46,939 nt of DNA from REEB85 sp018971455 (GCA_028871195.1 JAGWNT010000019.1:1-46939); one strand, 5' to 3'. Counted from the stretch's first letter, positions 7,751 through 20,512 are shown. Notes: generated by a model not told the origin, from the sequence alone. Numbers and translations: made by a program.

Positions 7751-8314
7751 CTAAAGCTGCTTGCTGCGCGCGCAATCGAACCAGGTCTGCCCCTCCGCAT
7801 CCGACGGCGGCAGCCGCAGCTTCGGCAAGCCCGCCTCCTGGTCGATGGCCTCAAGCATCCCGCCGCTGAGCAGAACCAAAACCTGGCTTAGCGCGGCCTC
7901 GCCGGCGGGCAGGTAGCCCACCAGATCCCGCCGCCCATTGCTGCGCAGCGCCAGCTCCCACGACCCGGTGGCGCCAAGGAAACGCCACGACGCGGTTTGC
8001 CCGGAGGGCGTGGCGGCCGGCAAAATATTGCCCAGAATCAGGGTAATCGCGCCATTATGCCGCACCAGCACGGTGACGCTGAAGCCGCGCCCGGCAGCCA
8101 CCGCCCGGCACGCATCCGGCTGCTGGGTGAATGACCAGGCCAATTGATGCACGGCCGGTGCCACCGGCGCGGTGAAGGGGGGCGGCGGCTCCGGCGTGGC
8201 CGGAATGGGCTTGGAGGGCGCCGGCTGGCAGGCACTCAGGCCCAGCGCCGCTGCCAGCATGAAGGCCGAAAAGCGGCGCGCGCCCGCGTGCGTGGATCGA
8301 TCAATGAGTGCCAT
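7751..8314 (-). CDS. Outer-membrane-type lipoprotein, unknown function
   Basis: The 187-residue product has a lipoprotein signal: a hydrophobic FMLAAALGLSAC stretch with the lipobox LSAC, lipidated Cys at about residue 29, followed by Gln rather than Asp, which is compatible with outer-membrane sorting. A Pro-rich linker (about 32-50) precedes a beta-rich domain of about 130 residues (for example AVHQLAWSFTQQPDACRAVAAG and FSVTVLVRHNGAITLILG). Proteins of this look are common as hypothetical lipoproteins in Acetobacteraceae, but I cannot name a family. It lies upstream of and on the same strand as the hybrid kinase, but 90 bases and the inverted repeat separate them. Confidence 0.7.
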   Translation of the reverse strand: MALIDRSTHAGARRFSAFMLAAALGLSACQPAPSKPIPATPEPPPPFTAPVAPAVHQLAWSFTQQPDACRAVAAGRGFSVTVLVRHNGAITLILGNILPAATPSGQTASWRFLGATGSWELALRSNGRRDLVGYLPAGEAALSQVLVLLSGGMLEAIDQEAGLPKLRLPPSDAEGQTWFDCARSKQL

Positions 8315-8531
8315 GGGCGGAACTTAGTGCGACATTGGCCGGACGAAAACCAGCCCTATCGAATTTGCATCGATTTCCTGCCCGCGAGGGTGCTGATCAC
8401 AAAACCGAGAGCCGCCCCGATCCCCTCGGCCGCGAGGTTCCGCACCGCGCAGGCCGGCGGGTGATTGACCGGCGCAGCGCGGCCGCGAAGGATGTCCCCA
8501 GGCTGGGTTGCAGCCTGGCGGGAGGGCGATC

Positions 8532-9434
8532 ATGGGCAAGCGCATTCTGTTCACCGGCGGCACGGGCAAGGCGGGGCGCCACGCGCTGCCCTGGCTGCTC
8601 GAGCAGGGCTACCAAATCCTCAATTTCGACCACGCGCCCTTCGCCCACCCGACGATCCCGACCCTCATCGGCGACGTGACCGACGGCGCCCAGGTTTTCA
8701 ACGCGATGACCAGCCATTTCGGCCGCGACGCGCTGCGCGGGGGAGAGGTGGCGGGCCCGGTGGATGCCGTGGTTCATTTCGCGGCGATTCCGCGCATCTT
8801 CATCAACCCGGACAACGAGACGTTCCGGGTCAATGTGATGGGCACCTACAACGTCATCGAGGCGGCGATGAAGCTTGGCATCCGCAAGGTTGTCATCGCC
8901 TCGAGCGAGACGACCTACGGCGTCTGCTTCGCCGAGGGCGACAAGGCGTTCCACGAGTTTCCCCTGGAGGAGGAGTACGACGTCGATCCGATGGACAGCT
9001 ACGGCCTGTCCAAGGTGGTCAACGAGCGGACAGCGCGCGCCTTTGCCGCCCGCTTCAAGGCCGATATCTATGCGTTGCGCATCGCCAACGTCATCGAGCC
9101 GCATGAGTATGGCCGCTTCGCCGGCTTTGTCGCAGACCCACCCTCTCGCAAGCGCAATGCGTGGAGTTACATCGACGCCCGCGACCTCGCACAGATCGTC
9201 CATCTCTGCCTCCAGACGGACGGGCTCGGCTATCAGGTCTTCAACGCGGTGAACGACACCATCACGGCCGACCAGCCGACCGCGGCGTTCCTGGCGCGCT
9301 GGTGCCCGGGCGTGAAGGTGACCCGCCCGATGGTGGGCTACGAGGCGCCGCTCTCGAATCGCAAGGCGCGCGAGATGCTGGGGTTCAAGGAACGCCATGA
9401 CTGGCGCCGCGAGACGGGAGCGGGCCAGCCCTGA
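8532..9434 (+). CDS. NAD-dependent epimerase/dehydratase (extended SDR)
   Basis: This is an extended short-chain dehydrogenase of 300 residues acting on a nucleotide sugar or similar substrate. The N-terminal Rossmann motif is TGGTGKAG (about residues 7-14). The catalytic Ser/Thr lies in the ASSETTYG segment, and the YGLSK motif supplies the Tyr and Lys of the active site. Asp in GDVTDG follows beta3 as in the family. I chose the ATG at 8532, which has a GGAGGG ribosome-binding site 7 bases upstream, over an ATG at 8508. No sugar-pathway gene is adjacent, so the substrate cannot be inferred. The gene ends 26 bases from the convergent RMD1-like gene. Confidence 0.85.
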   Translation: MGKRILFTGGTGKAGRHALPWLLEQGYQILNFDHAPFAHPTIPTLIGDVTDGAQVFNAMTSHFGRDALRGGEVAGPVDAVVHFAAIPRIFINPDNETFRVNVMGTYNVIEAAMKLGIRKVVIASSETTYGVCFAEGDKAFHEFPLEEEYDVDPMDSYGLSKVVNERTARAFAARFKADIYALRIANVIEPHEYGRFAGFVADPPSRKRNAWSYIDARDLAQIVHLCLQTDGLGYQVFNAVNDTITADQPTAAFLARWCPGVKVTRPMVGYEAPLSNRKAREMLGFKERHDWRRETGAGQP

Positions 9435-9460
9435 GCAGCCGGCCGCGCGCTTGGCCCCCC

Positions 9461-10450
9461 TCACCCGGCCTGCCTTACCAATGAGAGCACGATCTCCAGC
9501 AGGATCAGGCCGAGGATGGCGATTTCCAATGCCTCTGCCCGCGCGCCCGCCGCCTCGCTGTGCAGGGCCGTGTAGGTATCGCGAATGATGCGCAGCTTGC
9601 GATCCACCGCCGTGTTGACGCTGGCGACCCGGAACAGCTCCATCGCCGCCGCGTACACGCGGGCCAGGTAGACGTCCTCGGTCACCTGCAAGGCATTGTC
9701 CACCCGTTCCGAGATTTCGGTCACCTCGGCGACCAGCGTGTGCAATCGCCGCGCGAGCCGCGCATAGCGCCGGGCCGCCAGCAGATTCACGCCGCCCCGG
9801 GCGGCCTCCACCATTCCGCGCAGCCGTGGCAGCTCGGCATCGAGCAATTCGTCATAGGCGCGCATTTCGAGCAGCTGGGCATTGGCCATTTCCAGCACGT
9901 CGGCGACGTCACGGTCGCGCCGTGGCTCATAGAGAAACGCCCGGTCCCAGGTGATGACGGCCAGATCATCCACGAAGTAGGAAAAGCGCTGCCGCAGCAA
10001 TCCATCGCGGGCCGCGGCCGATAAGGACCGATCCTCGCCCGAGAGAAGGGGCACGAGATCCAGCCGCGCCAGGAGCTCCTCGGCGGTTACCGGCGCATCG
10101 AACGCCTCGACTTCGGCAATCAGATAATCCTCCTCCAGCCGAACCGGGGTCGGCCGGATCAGCGCATCGCCCAAGGCGGCCTCCATCCGCCCCAGCAGTT
10201 CCCGCCACACCGCCGCCGTTGCCGCGATATCCACCCGGTTCACCAGGCGGGTGAAATCGGCCCATGCCATATCCTGCGCCGGCACGCGCACCGCGAAGGC
10301 GGCGACGCCGAAATCATACAGCCGCGCCGAGGCGGCGACGCTCGCCATCGCCCCGTCGATCATGAGCGTCACCGGGCCAAGATCGAGCGCCAGCGGCGGC
10401 ACCCCGAACGACACCGCCTTGGCCGGCGTGCGCCCGAGCCGCGCGCGCAC
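9461..10450 (-). CDS. RMD1/YagE (DUF155) family protein, 5' end frameshifted
   Basis: The frame encodes most of a DUF155/RMD1-family protein. Related eukaryotic members (RMND1, Sif2) are mitochondrial membrane proteins linked to translation; bacterial function is not established. Visible features are the core segment LYDFGVAAFAVRVP, the acidic/helical middle (FVDDLAVITWDRAFLYEP), long helices, and a C-terminal transmembrane helix (ALEIAILGLILLEIVLSLV) typical of the family. The open frame begins only at a GTG at 10450 with no clear ribosome-binding site, and the family's usual N-terminus is in another frame directly upstream (10441-10568). So this is either a recently broken gene or a one-base sequence error in the GCGCGCGC run near 10441-10450. 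Confidence 0.7.
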   Translation of the reverse strand: MRARLGRTPAKAVSFGVPPLALDLGPVTLMIDGAMASVAASARLYDFGVAAFAVRVPAQDMAWADFTRLVNRVDIAATAAVWRELLGRMEAALGDALIRPTPVRLEEDYLIAEVEAFDAPVTAEELLARLDLVPLLSGEDRSLSAAARDGLLRQRFSYFVDDLAVITWDRAFLYEPRRDRDVADVLEMANAQLLEMRAYDELLDAELPRLRGMVEAARGGVNLLAARRYARLARRLHTLVAEVTEISERVDNALQVTEDVYLARVYAAAMELFRVASVNTAVDRKLRIIRDTYTALHSEAAGARAEALEIAILGLILLEIVLSLVRQAG

Positions 10451-10568
10451 TCGCCCCGCGCACCGCCCACGCCGCCTCGGCTCGCCGGAGGTCGATCTCG
10501 TAGGCGATATCGACCAGCCGCAGCGCCACTACCTGCCCTGCCCTGACCCGCGGCTCGCCCGTCATCAT
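10441..10568 (-). pseudogene. Out-of-frame N-terminal fragment of the RMD1/YagE gene
   Basis: From the ATGATG at 10568 the frame reads MMTGEPRVRAGQVVALRLVD and then IAYEIDLRRAEAAW, an N-terminus that fits this family. It runs to about residue 42, where the GC-repeat AGTGCGCGCGCGGC occurs. Beyond that the meaningful reading switches to the frame of the 9461-10450 CDS (RLGRTPAKAVSFG). One surplus base or two missing bases would join the two parts into one protein of about 369 residues. Confidence 0.6.
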
Positions 10569-10692
10569 GCCCTGCCTTCGCCGAAGTGGCGCACAGTAGC
10601 AGCCGGATCATCCACCGCCACGGGGCGAACCCTCCGGCCTCGCCGATTCCGCCGGACGGAGGACCGGGCACCGGTCCTTTATGCCTGCGACG

Positions 10693-11679
10693 TCAGAAGC
10701 GGCGGGTCCAGTGATCTGCATTCACCGCCCCGGCAGGAACCCCGCCGGCGATGATCGCCGTGACCTGGCGAACGGTCTCCAGGGACTGGCTCTCGATCGC
10801 CGGCGGGGTGAGGCCACCAATATGCGGCGTCGCGATGACATTGGTGATCCGCGCCAGATCGGGCGACGGCATCTGATCGCGCGCGCGGCCGACATCCATC
10901 GCCGCGCCGGCGATGCGGCCTTCCCGGAGTGCTGCGGCGAGCGCCGCCTCGTCGACGAGGTTGCCGCGCGAGAGATTGATGAAGCAGGCGTGCGGGCGCA
11001 TCCGCGCGAAGGCCTTGGCATCGAGCAGGTTTTCGGTCGCCGCATTGGCCGCCGCGAGGCAGACCACATGGTCCGCCCGGCTCAGCAGATCATCGAACGG
11101 GACATGTCGAAATCGCGGGTCGGCGATGGTGGCGAAGGGATCGGCCACCAGAACCTCCATCCCCAGCGCGGCCGCGATCGGCGCGAGGTAACGGCCGATA
11201 CTGCCATAGCCGATGATGCCGAGGCGGCTGCCGGCGAGCTGCCGGCCCATGACGATCTCCGGCAGCCTCCCGGCATGGTAATCGGCCGTCGCCCGTGAAA
11301 TGCCGCGCGACAGATCGACCAGATAGCCCAGCGCAAGCTCGGCTACCGACTGCACGAAGCCGGGCCCGGCCTGCGTGACCAGAACGCCGGCGGCGGAGGC
11401 CGCGCCGACATCGATGTTTCGGATATCGACGGCGCAGCGAAGGAAAGCGCGCAGCTTCGGAAGTCTGGCAAAGGCCTCGGCCGGGCCGGCCGTCAGACGA
11501 TCGGCGACGATCAGATCCGCGTCCTGCGCCGCCGCGATCAGCCCTTCCGCATCCAGCGCCTCGGCCTCCTCATGGAGAAGGACGGCCGCCACATCGCGAA
11601 GGCCGGCGAGGCTGCGGGTGCCGTAATATTGCGCCCGGGCCTGCGGGGCATGCGTCAGCAGGACGACCGGCTTCGCCAT
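10693..11679 (-). CDS. D-isomer 2-hydroxyacid dehydrogenase family protein
   Basis: This 328-residue protein has the fold of NAD-dependent D-2-hydroxyacid dehydrogenases. The nucleotide-binding motif is GIIGYGSIGRYLAP. The substrate-binding Arg lies in NLSRGNLVDEAAL and the catalytic His in ATPHIGG. The Glu that normally pairs with the His (in DVF-x-x-E-P) is not conserved: the segment reads DVGRARDQMP. That may mark a subfamily with changed chemistry. The ATG at 11679 gives the standard N-terminus (MAKPVVLLTHAP). It starts 14 bases after the stop of the ene-reductase gene, so the two are very likely co-transcribed. Confidence 0.85.
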   Translation of the reverse strand: MAKPVVLLTHAPQARAQYYGTRSLAGLRDVAAVLLHEEAEALDAEGLIAAAQDADLIVADRLTAGPAEAFARLPKLRAFLRCAVDIRNIDVGAASAAGVLVTQAGPGFVQSVAELALGYLVDLSRGISRATADYHAGRLPEIVMGRQLAGSRLGIIGYGSIGRYLAPIAAALGMEVLVADPFATIADPRFRHVPFDDLLSRADHVVCLAAANAATENLLDAKAFARMRPHACFINLSRGNLVDEAALAAALREGRIAGAAMDVGRARDQMPSPDLARITNVIATPHIGGLTPPAIESQSLETVRQVTAIIAGGVPAGAVNADHWTRRF

Positions 11680-11693
11680 GGCCGGGCGCGCGC

Positions 11694-12818
<1,125 letters not shown>

Positions 12819-12902
12819 CGGCGGGGTCTCGCAAGGAAGGGAAGAACTGGCGGCATTGGGCACGTTTCGGCGCGCATCGTCCATGGCCCTGCCGATGGCG
12901 CC

Positions 12903-13643
12903 TCAGGCGCCGGCAAGGGCCGAGGGGTCCAGCTGGTCGAGGCGCAGGAAGCGGGTGCCGCTTCGTTGCAGGGCGCCAAGCCCCTCGACCACGCCAAGGC
13001 CGCTCGGCCGGTGCGGCTGGTTGATGTGCGCGACGATGACATCGCCGTTGCGCGCGGCCGCCATTCTGCCGGCGACCGCTGCCGCCGGCAGGGACGCGCC
13101 CACATCCGCGCTGAGCGAATATCCGCCGATGCCGAAGCCGAGGCGATGGATCTCGGGGATGACGGAGGGGGTGTAGTAGCCGGCGGCGGAGCGGTACCAC
13201 CGCGGTGTCGCGCCCGTGGCAGCGGTGATGGCGGCCTGCCCCTGGGTGATCTCGGCGTCGATGGCCGGCAGATCGCCGGCGACCGGCAGGCCGAAGATCG
13301 TCCGCTTGCCCAGGATTGCCGGGATGTGGCGCGCGCCGTGATTCTCGAACCCGAAAATGTCCGGGTGGGCGAGAAAATAGGCCAGGCCCTGCCTGTTCCA
13401 GCTCAGCCAGAGCCCGGTCACGAAGATGGTCGCCGGGATACGCCGTTCCACCAGGGTCGCGGCGATGCGCATGTCGAACGCGCCGGGACAGGCATCGAAT
13501 GTCAGGACGACGCTGCGACCGCCGGAGGGCGGGCTGGCCAGGCGCAGGCGCGGCTCGATGGGGGCGTCGGCAGCCTGGGCCGCGGCCAGGGGAAGGAAGA
13601 CGGGCGCCGCCAGCAAGGCGCGGCGGTTCAGGCAGCAGGCCAT
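12903..13643 (-). CDS. Exported polysaccharide deacetylase (NodB/CE4 family)
   Basis: The 246-residue product begins with a Tat-like or Sec signal (LNRRALLAAPVFLPLAAAQA). The CE4 fold follows. Motif 1 reads TFDACPG instead of the usual TFDDGP, keeping the first Asp but not the second, which normally binds metal. The HxxxH metal motif appears as NHGARH. Later segments (WYRSAAGYYTP, then VIVAHINQPHRPS) correspond to the Arg motif and the C-terminal His motif. It should act in the periplasm on an N-acetylated glycan, possibly peptidoglycan, or it may be a related amidase. Its gene is 84 bases upstream of the ene-reductase gene on the same strand. Confidence 0.82.
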   Translation of the reverse strand: MACCLNRRALLAAPVFLPLAAAQAADAPIEPRLRLASPPSGGRSVVLTFDACPGAFDMRIAATLVERRIPATIFVTGLWLSWNRQGLAYFLAHPDIFGFENHGARHIPAILGKRTIFGLPVAGDLPAIDAEITQGQAAITAATGATPRWYRSAAGYYTPSVIPEIHRLGFGIGGYSLSADVGASLPAAAVAGRMAAARNGDVIVAHINQPHRPSGLGVVEGLGALQRSGTRFLRLDQLDPSALAGA

Positions 13644-13948
13644 GGCGGCAGATGCTCCGGGGGGGAAGAATGCGCAGGCTCATGTGCGCCCGCCCGGTCG
13701 GGCCCGCAAGGGCGGCGTGGCGGCGCGCTGCCATCGGCGGGTGCTGCCGGCGATCGTGGAGCGTGCCGGAATCGAGGTGGAACGGCGCCGGATTCGTCCC
13801 ATTCGCCACGCGGCCCCCCCCCCGGTGCCCGCGGCAATCCGCCCGAATTGCAACGCCTGCGCGTCCCCCGGGGCGAGCATGGCGGCGATGGTGAATTCCT
13901 GCTTCCTGTCAGGATATGTTCTCTATATGTTCTTAGACGCAGGACAGC
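13644..13948. other. Divergent promoter region between deacetylase and imuA genes
   Basis: This 305-base gap separates the leftward deacetylase gene from the rightward mutasome operon. It holds a run of about ten C residues near 13815-13825 and, at its right end, the LexA box at 13918-13932. I see no small gene or RNA in the rest. Confidence 0.5.
13918..13932 (+). promoter_or_regulatory. LexA (SOS) box
   Basis: The sequence GTTC-TCTATAT-GTTC matches exactly the direct-repeat LexA operator GTTC-N7-GTTC of Alphaproteobacteria. It ends 16 bases before the imuA start, overlapping where the promoter should be, and it predicts DNA-damage induction of the whole imuA-imuB-dnaE2 operon. Confidence 0.88.
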
Positions 13949-14719
13949 ATGCCCATTCCCCCTCCCCCATCTCTTGGCGAATTGCGCGCGCGGATCAGCC
14001 GCATCGGGCGGGCCTGCGGGGCACGCCCGGCGCCGGCCGTCGCACTCGGCATTGCGGCCATTGACGGGCAGTTGCCGGGCGGCGGGCTGGCCGCGGGAGC
14101 CCTGCATGAGGTGGTCGGCGCCGGGCCCGATGTGGAGCATGGCGCGGCGGCGGCGTTGTTCGCGGCCTGGGTTCTGGCGCGCACGCATGGGCCGGTGTTG
14201 TGGGTATCGGCGCGACCGGATCTGTTCGCCCCCGGCCTGGCGGCCGCCGGGCTCGATGCCGGGCGGGTGGTGCATGTCGAGGCCGGGAAGGCCGTGCTGG
14301 CGGCAATGGAGGAAGGGCTGCGCCTCGGCTGCGCCGGAGGCGTCGCGGGCGAGGTCGAGGGGCGCTTCGGGCTGACACCGTCGCGGCGGCTGCAACTCGC
14401 CGCTGAGGCAGCGGGCGTCATCGCCCTCGCCATCCGCCGCGGCCGCTCGGCCGACGACCCGGCGCTCACCGCACCATCGGCAGCCGTCACCCGCTGGCGC
14501 ATCGGCTGCCTGCCCACGGCGCCGCCGCTCCCCCATGCACCGGCGATCCCGGGCCTGGGGCCGGCGCGCTGGCGGCTCGATCTGCTGCGGGTGCGCGGTG
14601 GAGACCCTTCCTTATGGATCGTGGAGGCTGGCAATGCGCCGGATCATCTCCGTCTGGCTGCCGGACTGGGCGACGGATCGGCTGCGGCGGGGCAGCCCGG
14701 GCAGCGCGCCGCCGGCTGA
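13949..14719 (+). CDS. imuA: ImuA, RecA-like protein of the SOS mutasome
   Basis: The 256-residue product is the RecA/SulA-like first member of the imuA-imuB-dnaE2 cassette, which carries out damage-induced mutagenesis. The N-terminus has the family pattern (LGELRARISRIG, then LGIAAIDGQLPGGGLAAGALHEVVG). A RecA-like core follows (VLWVSARPDLFAPGLAAAGLD), and the C-terminus includes ARWRLDLLRVRGGDPSLW. Like other ImuA proteins it lacks a full Walker A motif. The ATG at 13949 has AGGAC just upstream and follows the LexA box. Its 3' end overlaps imuB by 86 bases in another frame, a sign of tight translational coupling. Confidence 0.93.
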   Translation: MPIPPPPSLGELRARISRIGRACGARPAPAVALGIAAIDGQLPGGGLAAGALHEVVGAGPDVEHGAAAALFAAWVLARTHGPVLWVSARPDLFAPGLAAAGLDAGRVVHVEAGKAVLAAMEEGLRLGCAGGVAGEVEGRFGLTPSRRLQLAAEAAGVIALAIRRGRSADDPALTAPSAAVTRWRIGCLPTAPPLPHAPAIPGLGPARWRLDLLRVRGGDPSLWIVEAGNAPDHLRLAAGLGDGSAAAGQPGQRAAG

Positions 14720-16153
14720 GGCGCCGCTGGTCACCTGCCGGCATGACGGGCGGCGGCTGATCCTCGCCGCGGCCGATGCGGCGGCGCGGCAGCTCGGCCT
14801 GCATGCCGACATGCCGCTCGCCCATGCGCGCGCTTTGGTACCGGGGCTGACGGTGATGGAGGCCGACCCATCCGGCGATGCCGCCGCCCTCGCCGATCTG
14901 GCCGCCTGGTGCCTGCGCTACGCGCCGCTCAGTGCTGTCGACATGGCGGACGGGATCTGGATCGATGCCACCGGCTGCGCCCATCTGCATGGTGGCGAGG
15001 CCATGCTGCTCGCCGACCTGACCGGGCGGCTGGCGCGCGCCGGCGTCACCGCCCGCACCGCCATCGCCGATACGCCGGGGGCGGCCTGGGCACTGGCCCG
15101 CCATGGCACGCCTTCCTGCTCCGTGGTGGCGCCGGGGGCCCAGGCGGCAGCGCTGGCGATGCTGCCATTGGCCGCGCTGCGGATCGCTCCGGAGGCCGTG
15201 CGCGGCCTGCGCCGATTGGGCATCGAGCACGTCGCGGCCCTGGCGGCGATGCCGCGGGGGCCGCTGGTCCGCCGCTTCGGCACCGCCGTGCTCACCCGGC
15301 TCGACCAGGCGCTGGGCCGGGTGGCGGAGCCGATCATGCCGGTCTGCCCGCCGGAGGCCGTGGCGCATCGCCTCGCTTTCATCGAACCATTGAGCACGGC
15401 CGCAGCCTTCGGCGTGGCGATCGACGTGCTGCTGCGCGCCGTCTGCGCCCGGCTGGCGGCAACCGGCCAGGGCGCGCGCCGCATCGACCTGGTCTTTGAG
15501 CGGGCGGATGGCAGCGCGCAGGCCATCGCCGCCGGCACCGTCCGCCCAGTGCGCGACGCGGCGCATCTGGCGCGCCTGTTCGCCGAGCGGATCGGCGGCA
15601 TCGATCCCGGCGCGGGGGTGGAGGCGATGCGCCTCGTGGCGACGCACGCCGAGGCGTTGCCCGCCACCCAGCTTGCCGCCGAGCCGGGCAAGGCGGCGGA
15701 TAATACCGATCTCGGCGCGTTGCTGGATGTGCTGGAGAATCGCTTCGGCGCCGCGCACGTCTATCGCTGCCAGCCGGTGCAGAGCGATGTGCCGGAACGC
15801 TCGGTGCGGCGAGTGCCGGCACTCGTCGCACCGGCCGGCGCCGGCTGGCCGAAAGAGCTGCCACGCCCGGTGCGCCTGCTGCATCCGCCGCGCCGCATCG
15901 AGGCACTGAGCCTGCTCCCCGATCAGCCGCCGGTCGCTTTCACCTGGCGCCGCCAGCGCCTGCGCATCCGCCGCGCCGATGGGCCGGAACGCATCGCCGG
16001 CGAATGGTGGCGCCGCGATGCCGAAACCAGCGCGGTGCGCGATTACTGGGCGGTGGAGGATGAAGCGGGACGCCGCTACTGGCTGTTCCGCCGCGGCGAC
16101 GGCACCGATCCGGCGAGCGGCGATCTGTCCTGGTACCTGCACGGGTTTTTCTG

Positions 16154-16154
<1 letters not shown>
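14634..16154 (+). CDS. imuB: ImuB, catalytically inactive Y-family polymerase homologue
   Basis: This 506-residue protein is the Y-family-like hub that links the beta clamp, ImuA and DnaE2 during translesion synthesis. The N-terminus RRIISVWLPDWATDRL and the segment YAPLSAVDMADGIWIDATGC are typical. The acidic residues that make active Y-family polymerases catalytic are missing, as expected for ImuB. The C-terminal part ends AVRDYWAVEDEAGRRYWLFRRG, a conserved ImuB tail. The ATG at 14634 has GGAGG 7 bases upstream and lies inside the end of imuA. The stop overlaps the dnaE2 start (TGATG). Confidence 0.93.
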
Positions 16155-19327
<3,173 letters not shown>

Positions 19328-19469
19328 GCATGGCACCCGAGACGGATCGGGCCGGCGCCGCGTCCCGGCCCGGCCCGGAAGATTTTGAACCTCGCCACAA
19401 CTGGATTATGGCTTTCGTGCCCCGGGCGTGCCAGGGAAACGCCACCTCCGGCAGAAAGAGGAACCGCAC

Positions 19470-19865
19470 ATGACCACAAGCGTCAAGCAGATGATGGAAG
19501 CCGCCAATGCCGCCGTGCCGCGCATCACACCGGCGCAGGCCAGGGAGATGATGGCGGCGGGCAACACCCTCGTCATCGATGTCCGCGACGGACCGGAGGT
19601 CGAAAAAACCGGCAAGATCGCCGGCGCGCTGCACGTGTCACGCGGCATGCTGGAATTTCGCGCCGATCCGCAGACCCCCTATCACGACAAGAATTTCGAC
19701 AAGACCAAGACGCTCATTCTCTACTGCGCATCGGGTGGCCGCTCGGCACTGAGTGCCAAGACCCTCAAAGACATGGGCTATGAGAAAATCTACAATCTCG
19801 GCGCGTTCAAGGATTGGGCCGAGAGCGGCGGAGCGATCGAAAAGCCGCTGGAGCCCGGCATGTGA
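19470..19865 (+). CDS. Single-domain rhodanese-like sulfurtransferase
   Basis: This 131-residue cytoplasmic protein has one rhodanese domain. Asp-rich TLVIDVRDGPEVEKTGKIAGALHVSRG marks the N-terminal half, and the active-site loop is CASGGRSA with Cys86. The loop has the six-residue length typical of sulfurtransferases. It probably moves sulfane sulfur to thiol or cyanide acceptors, but the partner is not evident. The ATG at 19470 has an AAAGAGGAAC ribosome-binding site. It stands alone, 142 bases after dnaE2, and ends at a strong hairpin that also serves the convergent hsp20 gene. Confidence 0.9.
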   Translation: MTTSVKQMMEAANAAVPRITPAQAREMMAAGNTLVIDVRDGPEVEKTGKIAGALHVSRGMLEFRADPQTPYHDKNFDKTKTLILYCASGGRSALSAKTLKDMGYEKIYNLGAFKDWAESGGAIEKPLEPGM

Positions 19866-19868
19866 CCC

Positions 19869-19906
19869 GGGTCTGTCAGGCCCCCGCCCGGGCGCCTGAC
19901 AGACCC
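19869..19906. terminator. Hairpin between convergent rhodanese and hsp20 genes
   Basis: Thirteen-base arms GGGTCTGTCAGGC (19869-19881) and GCCTGACAGACCC (19894-19906) are perfectly complementary around a 12-base GC-rich loop. It begins 4 bases after the rhodanese stop and lies 20 bases before the end of hsp20, so it can act as a bidirectional terminator, though it lacks a T-tract. Confidence 0.7.
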
Positions 19907-19925
19907 TCGCCTCCGCCCTCGCGCC

Positions 19926-20420
19926 TCAGGCCGCCTTGACCTCGATCTTCTTTGTCGCCGGCCTGGCGACCTTTGGCACCGAGACGGTCAGCACCCCATT
20001 GGCGAAGCTGGCCTCGAGCTTATCCGCCTCGACATCATCGGGCAGCAGGAAAGACCGCTGGAAGCGGCCATAGCTGCGCTCGCTCAGGTAATAATCCTTT
20101 GCCGTCTCCTCGCGCTCCTGGCGCTTCTCCCCTTTGAGGGTGAGCCGGCCGCCGCTGAGCGACACCTCGATGTCCCGCTCGGTCATGCCCGGCAGCTCGG
20201 CCGTTATCTTCAGGCCCGCATCATCCTCGACGATATCGACGGCGGGAGCGGCGACGCCGAAGGATGCCTGCAGCGGCGATAGCGAATGCGGTGTCATGCC
20301 GAAGCCAAGCGTGAAGCGATCGAACAGCCGATCCATTTCGGTCCGGAATGACTGCCAGATATCGACCGTTCCAGCCGCGGCCGGTGTGGTCTTCTGCACC
20401 GGAACCGGAGTTGAGCTCAT
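19926..20420 (-). CDS. Hsp20/alpha-crystallin small heat-shock protein
   Basis: The 164-residue protein is an ATP-independent holdase chaperone. The alpha-crystallin domain spans about residues 60-150 (PAVDIVEDDAGLKITAELPGM, then RSYGRFQRSFLLPDDV) and contains the conserved FANGVLTVSVPK segment before a Lys-rich tail. The N-terminal arm has DIWQSFRTEMDRLFDRF, usual for oligomer assembly. The ATG at 20420 has a strong GAGGAG site upstream. An FNR-type box lies 79-92 bases upstream, which suggests expression under low oxygen rather than, or as well as, heat control. I saw no clear RpoH promoter. Confidence 0.93.
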   Translation of the reverse strand: MSSTPVPVQKTTPAAAGTVDIWQSFRTEMDRLFDRFTLGFGMTPHSLSPLQASFGVAAPAVDIVEDDAGLKITAELPGMTERDIEVSLSGGRLTLKGEKRQEREETAKDYYLSERSYGRFQRSFLLPDDVEADKLEASFANGVLTVSVPKVARPATKKIEVKAA

Positions 20421-20498
20421 AGCGCAAATCTCCTCTTCTGGTAGATTGACGATGCGACGAGCGCGCGCATCCCATCCCATGAAGGGCGCCGTACGTCG

Positions 20499-20512
20499 TT
20501 GATTTAGGTCAA
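20499..20512. promoter_or_regulatory. FNR/Anr-type box upstream of hsp20
   Basis: TTGATTTAGGTCAA matches the CRP/FNR-family pattern TTGAT-N4-RTCAA with one half-site variation (GTCAA), which is common in Anr/FixK targets. The centre is about 85 bases before the hsp20 ATG, consistent with activation at a -41.5 site and a leader of about 45 bases. It is also about 60 bases downstream of the end of the leftward transglutaminase gene. Confidence 0.55.

Noticed and set aside
19349..19371. GGGCCGG ... CCGGCCC hairpin after dnaE2
   Set aside because: Seven-base GC-only arms without T-tract are expected by chance at this GC content; too weak to call a terminator.
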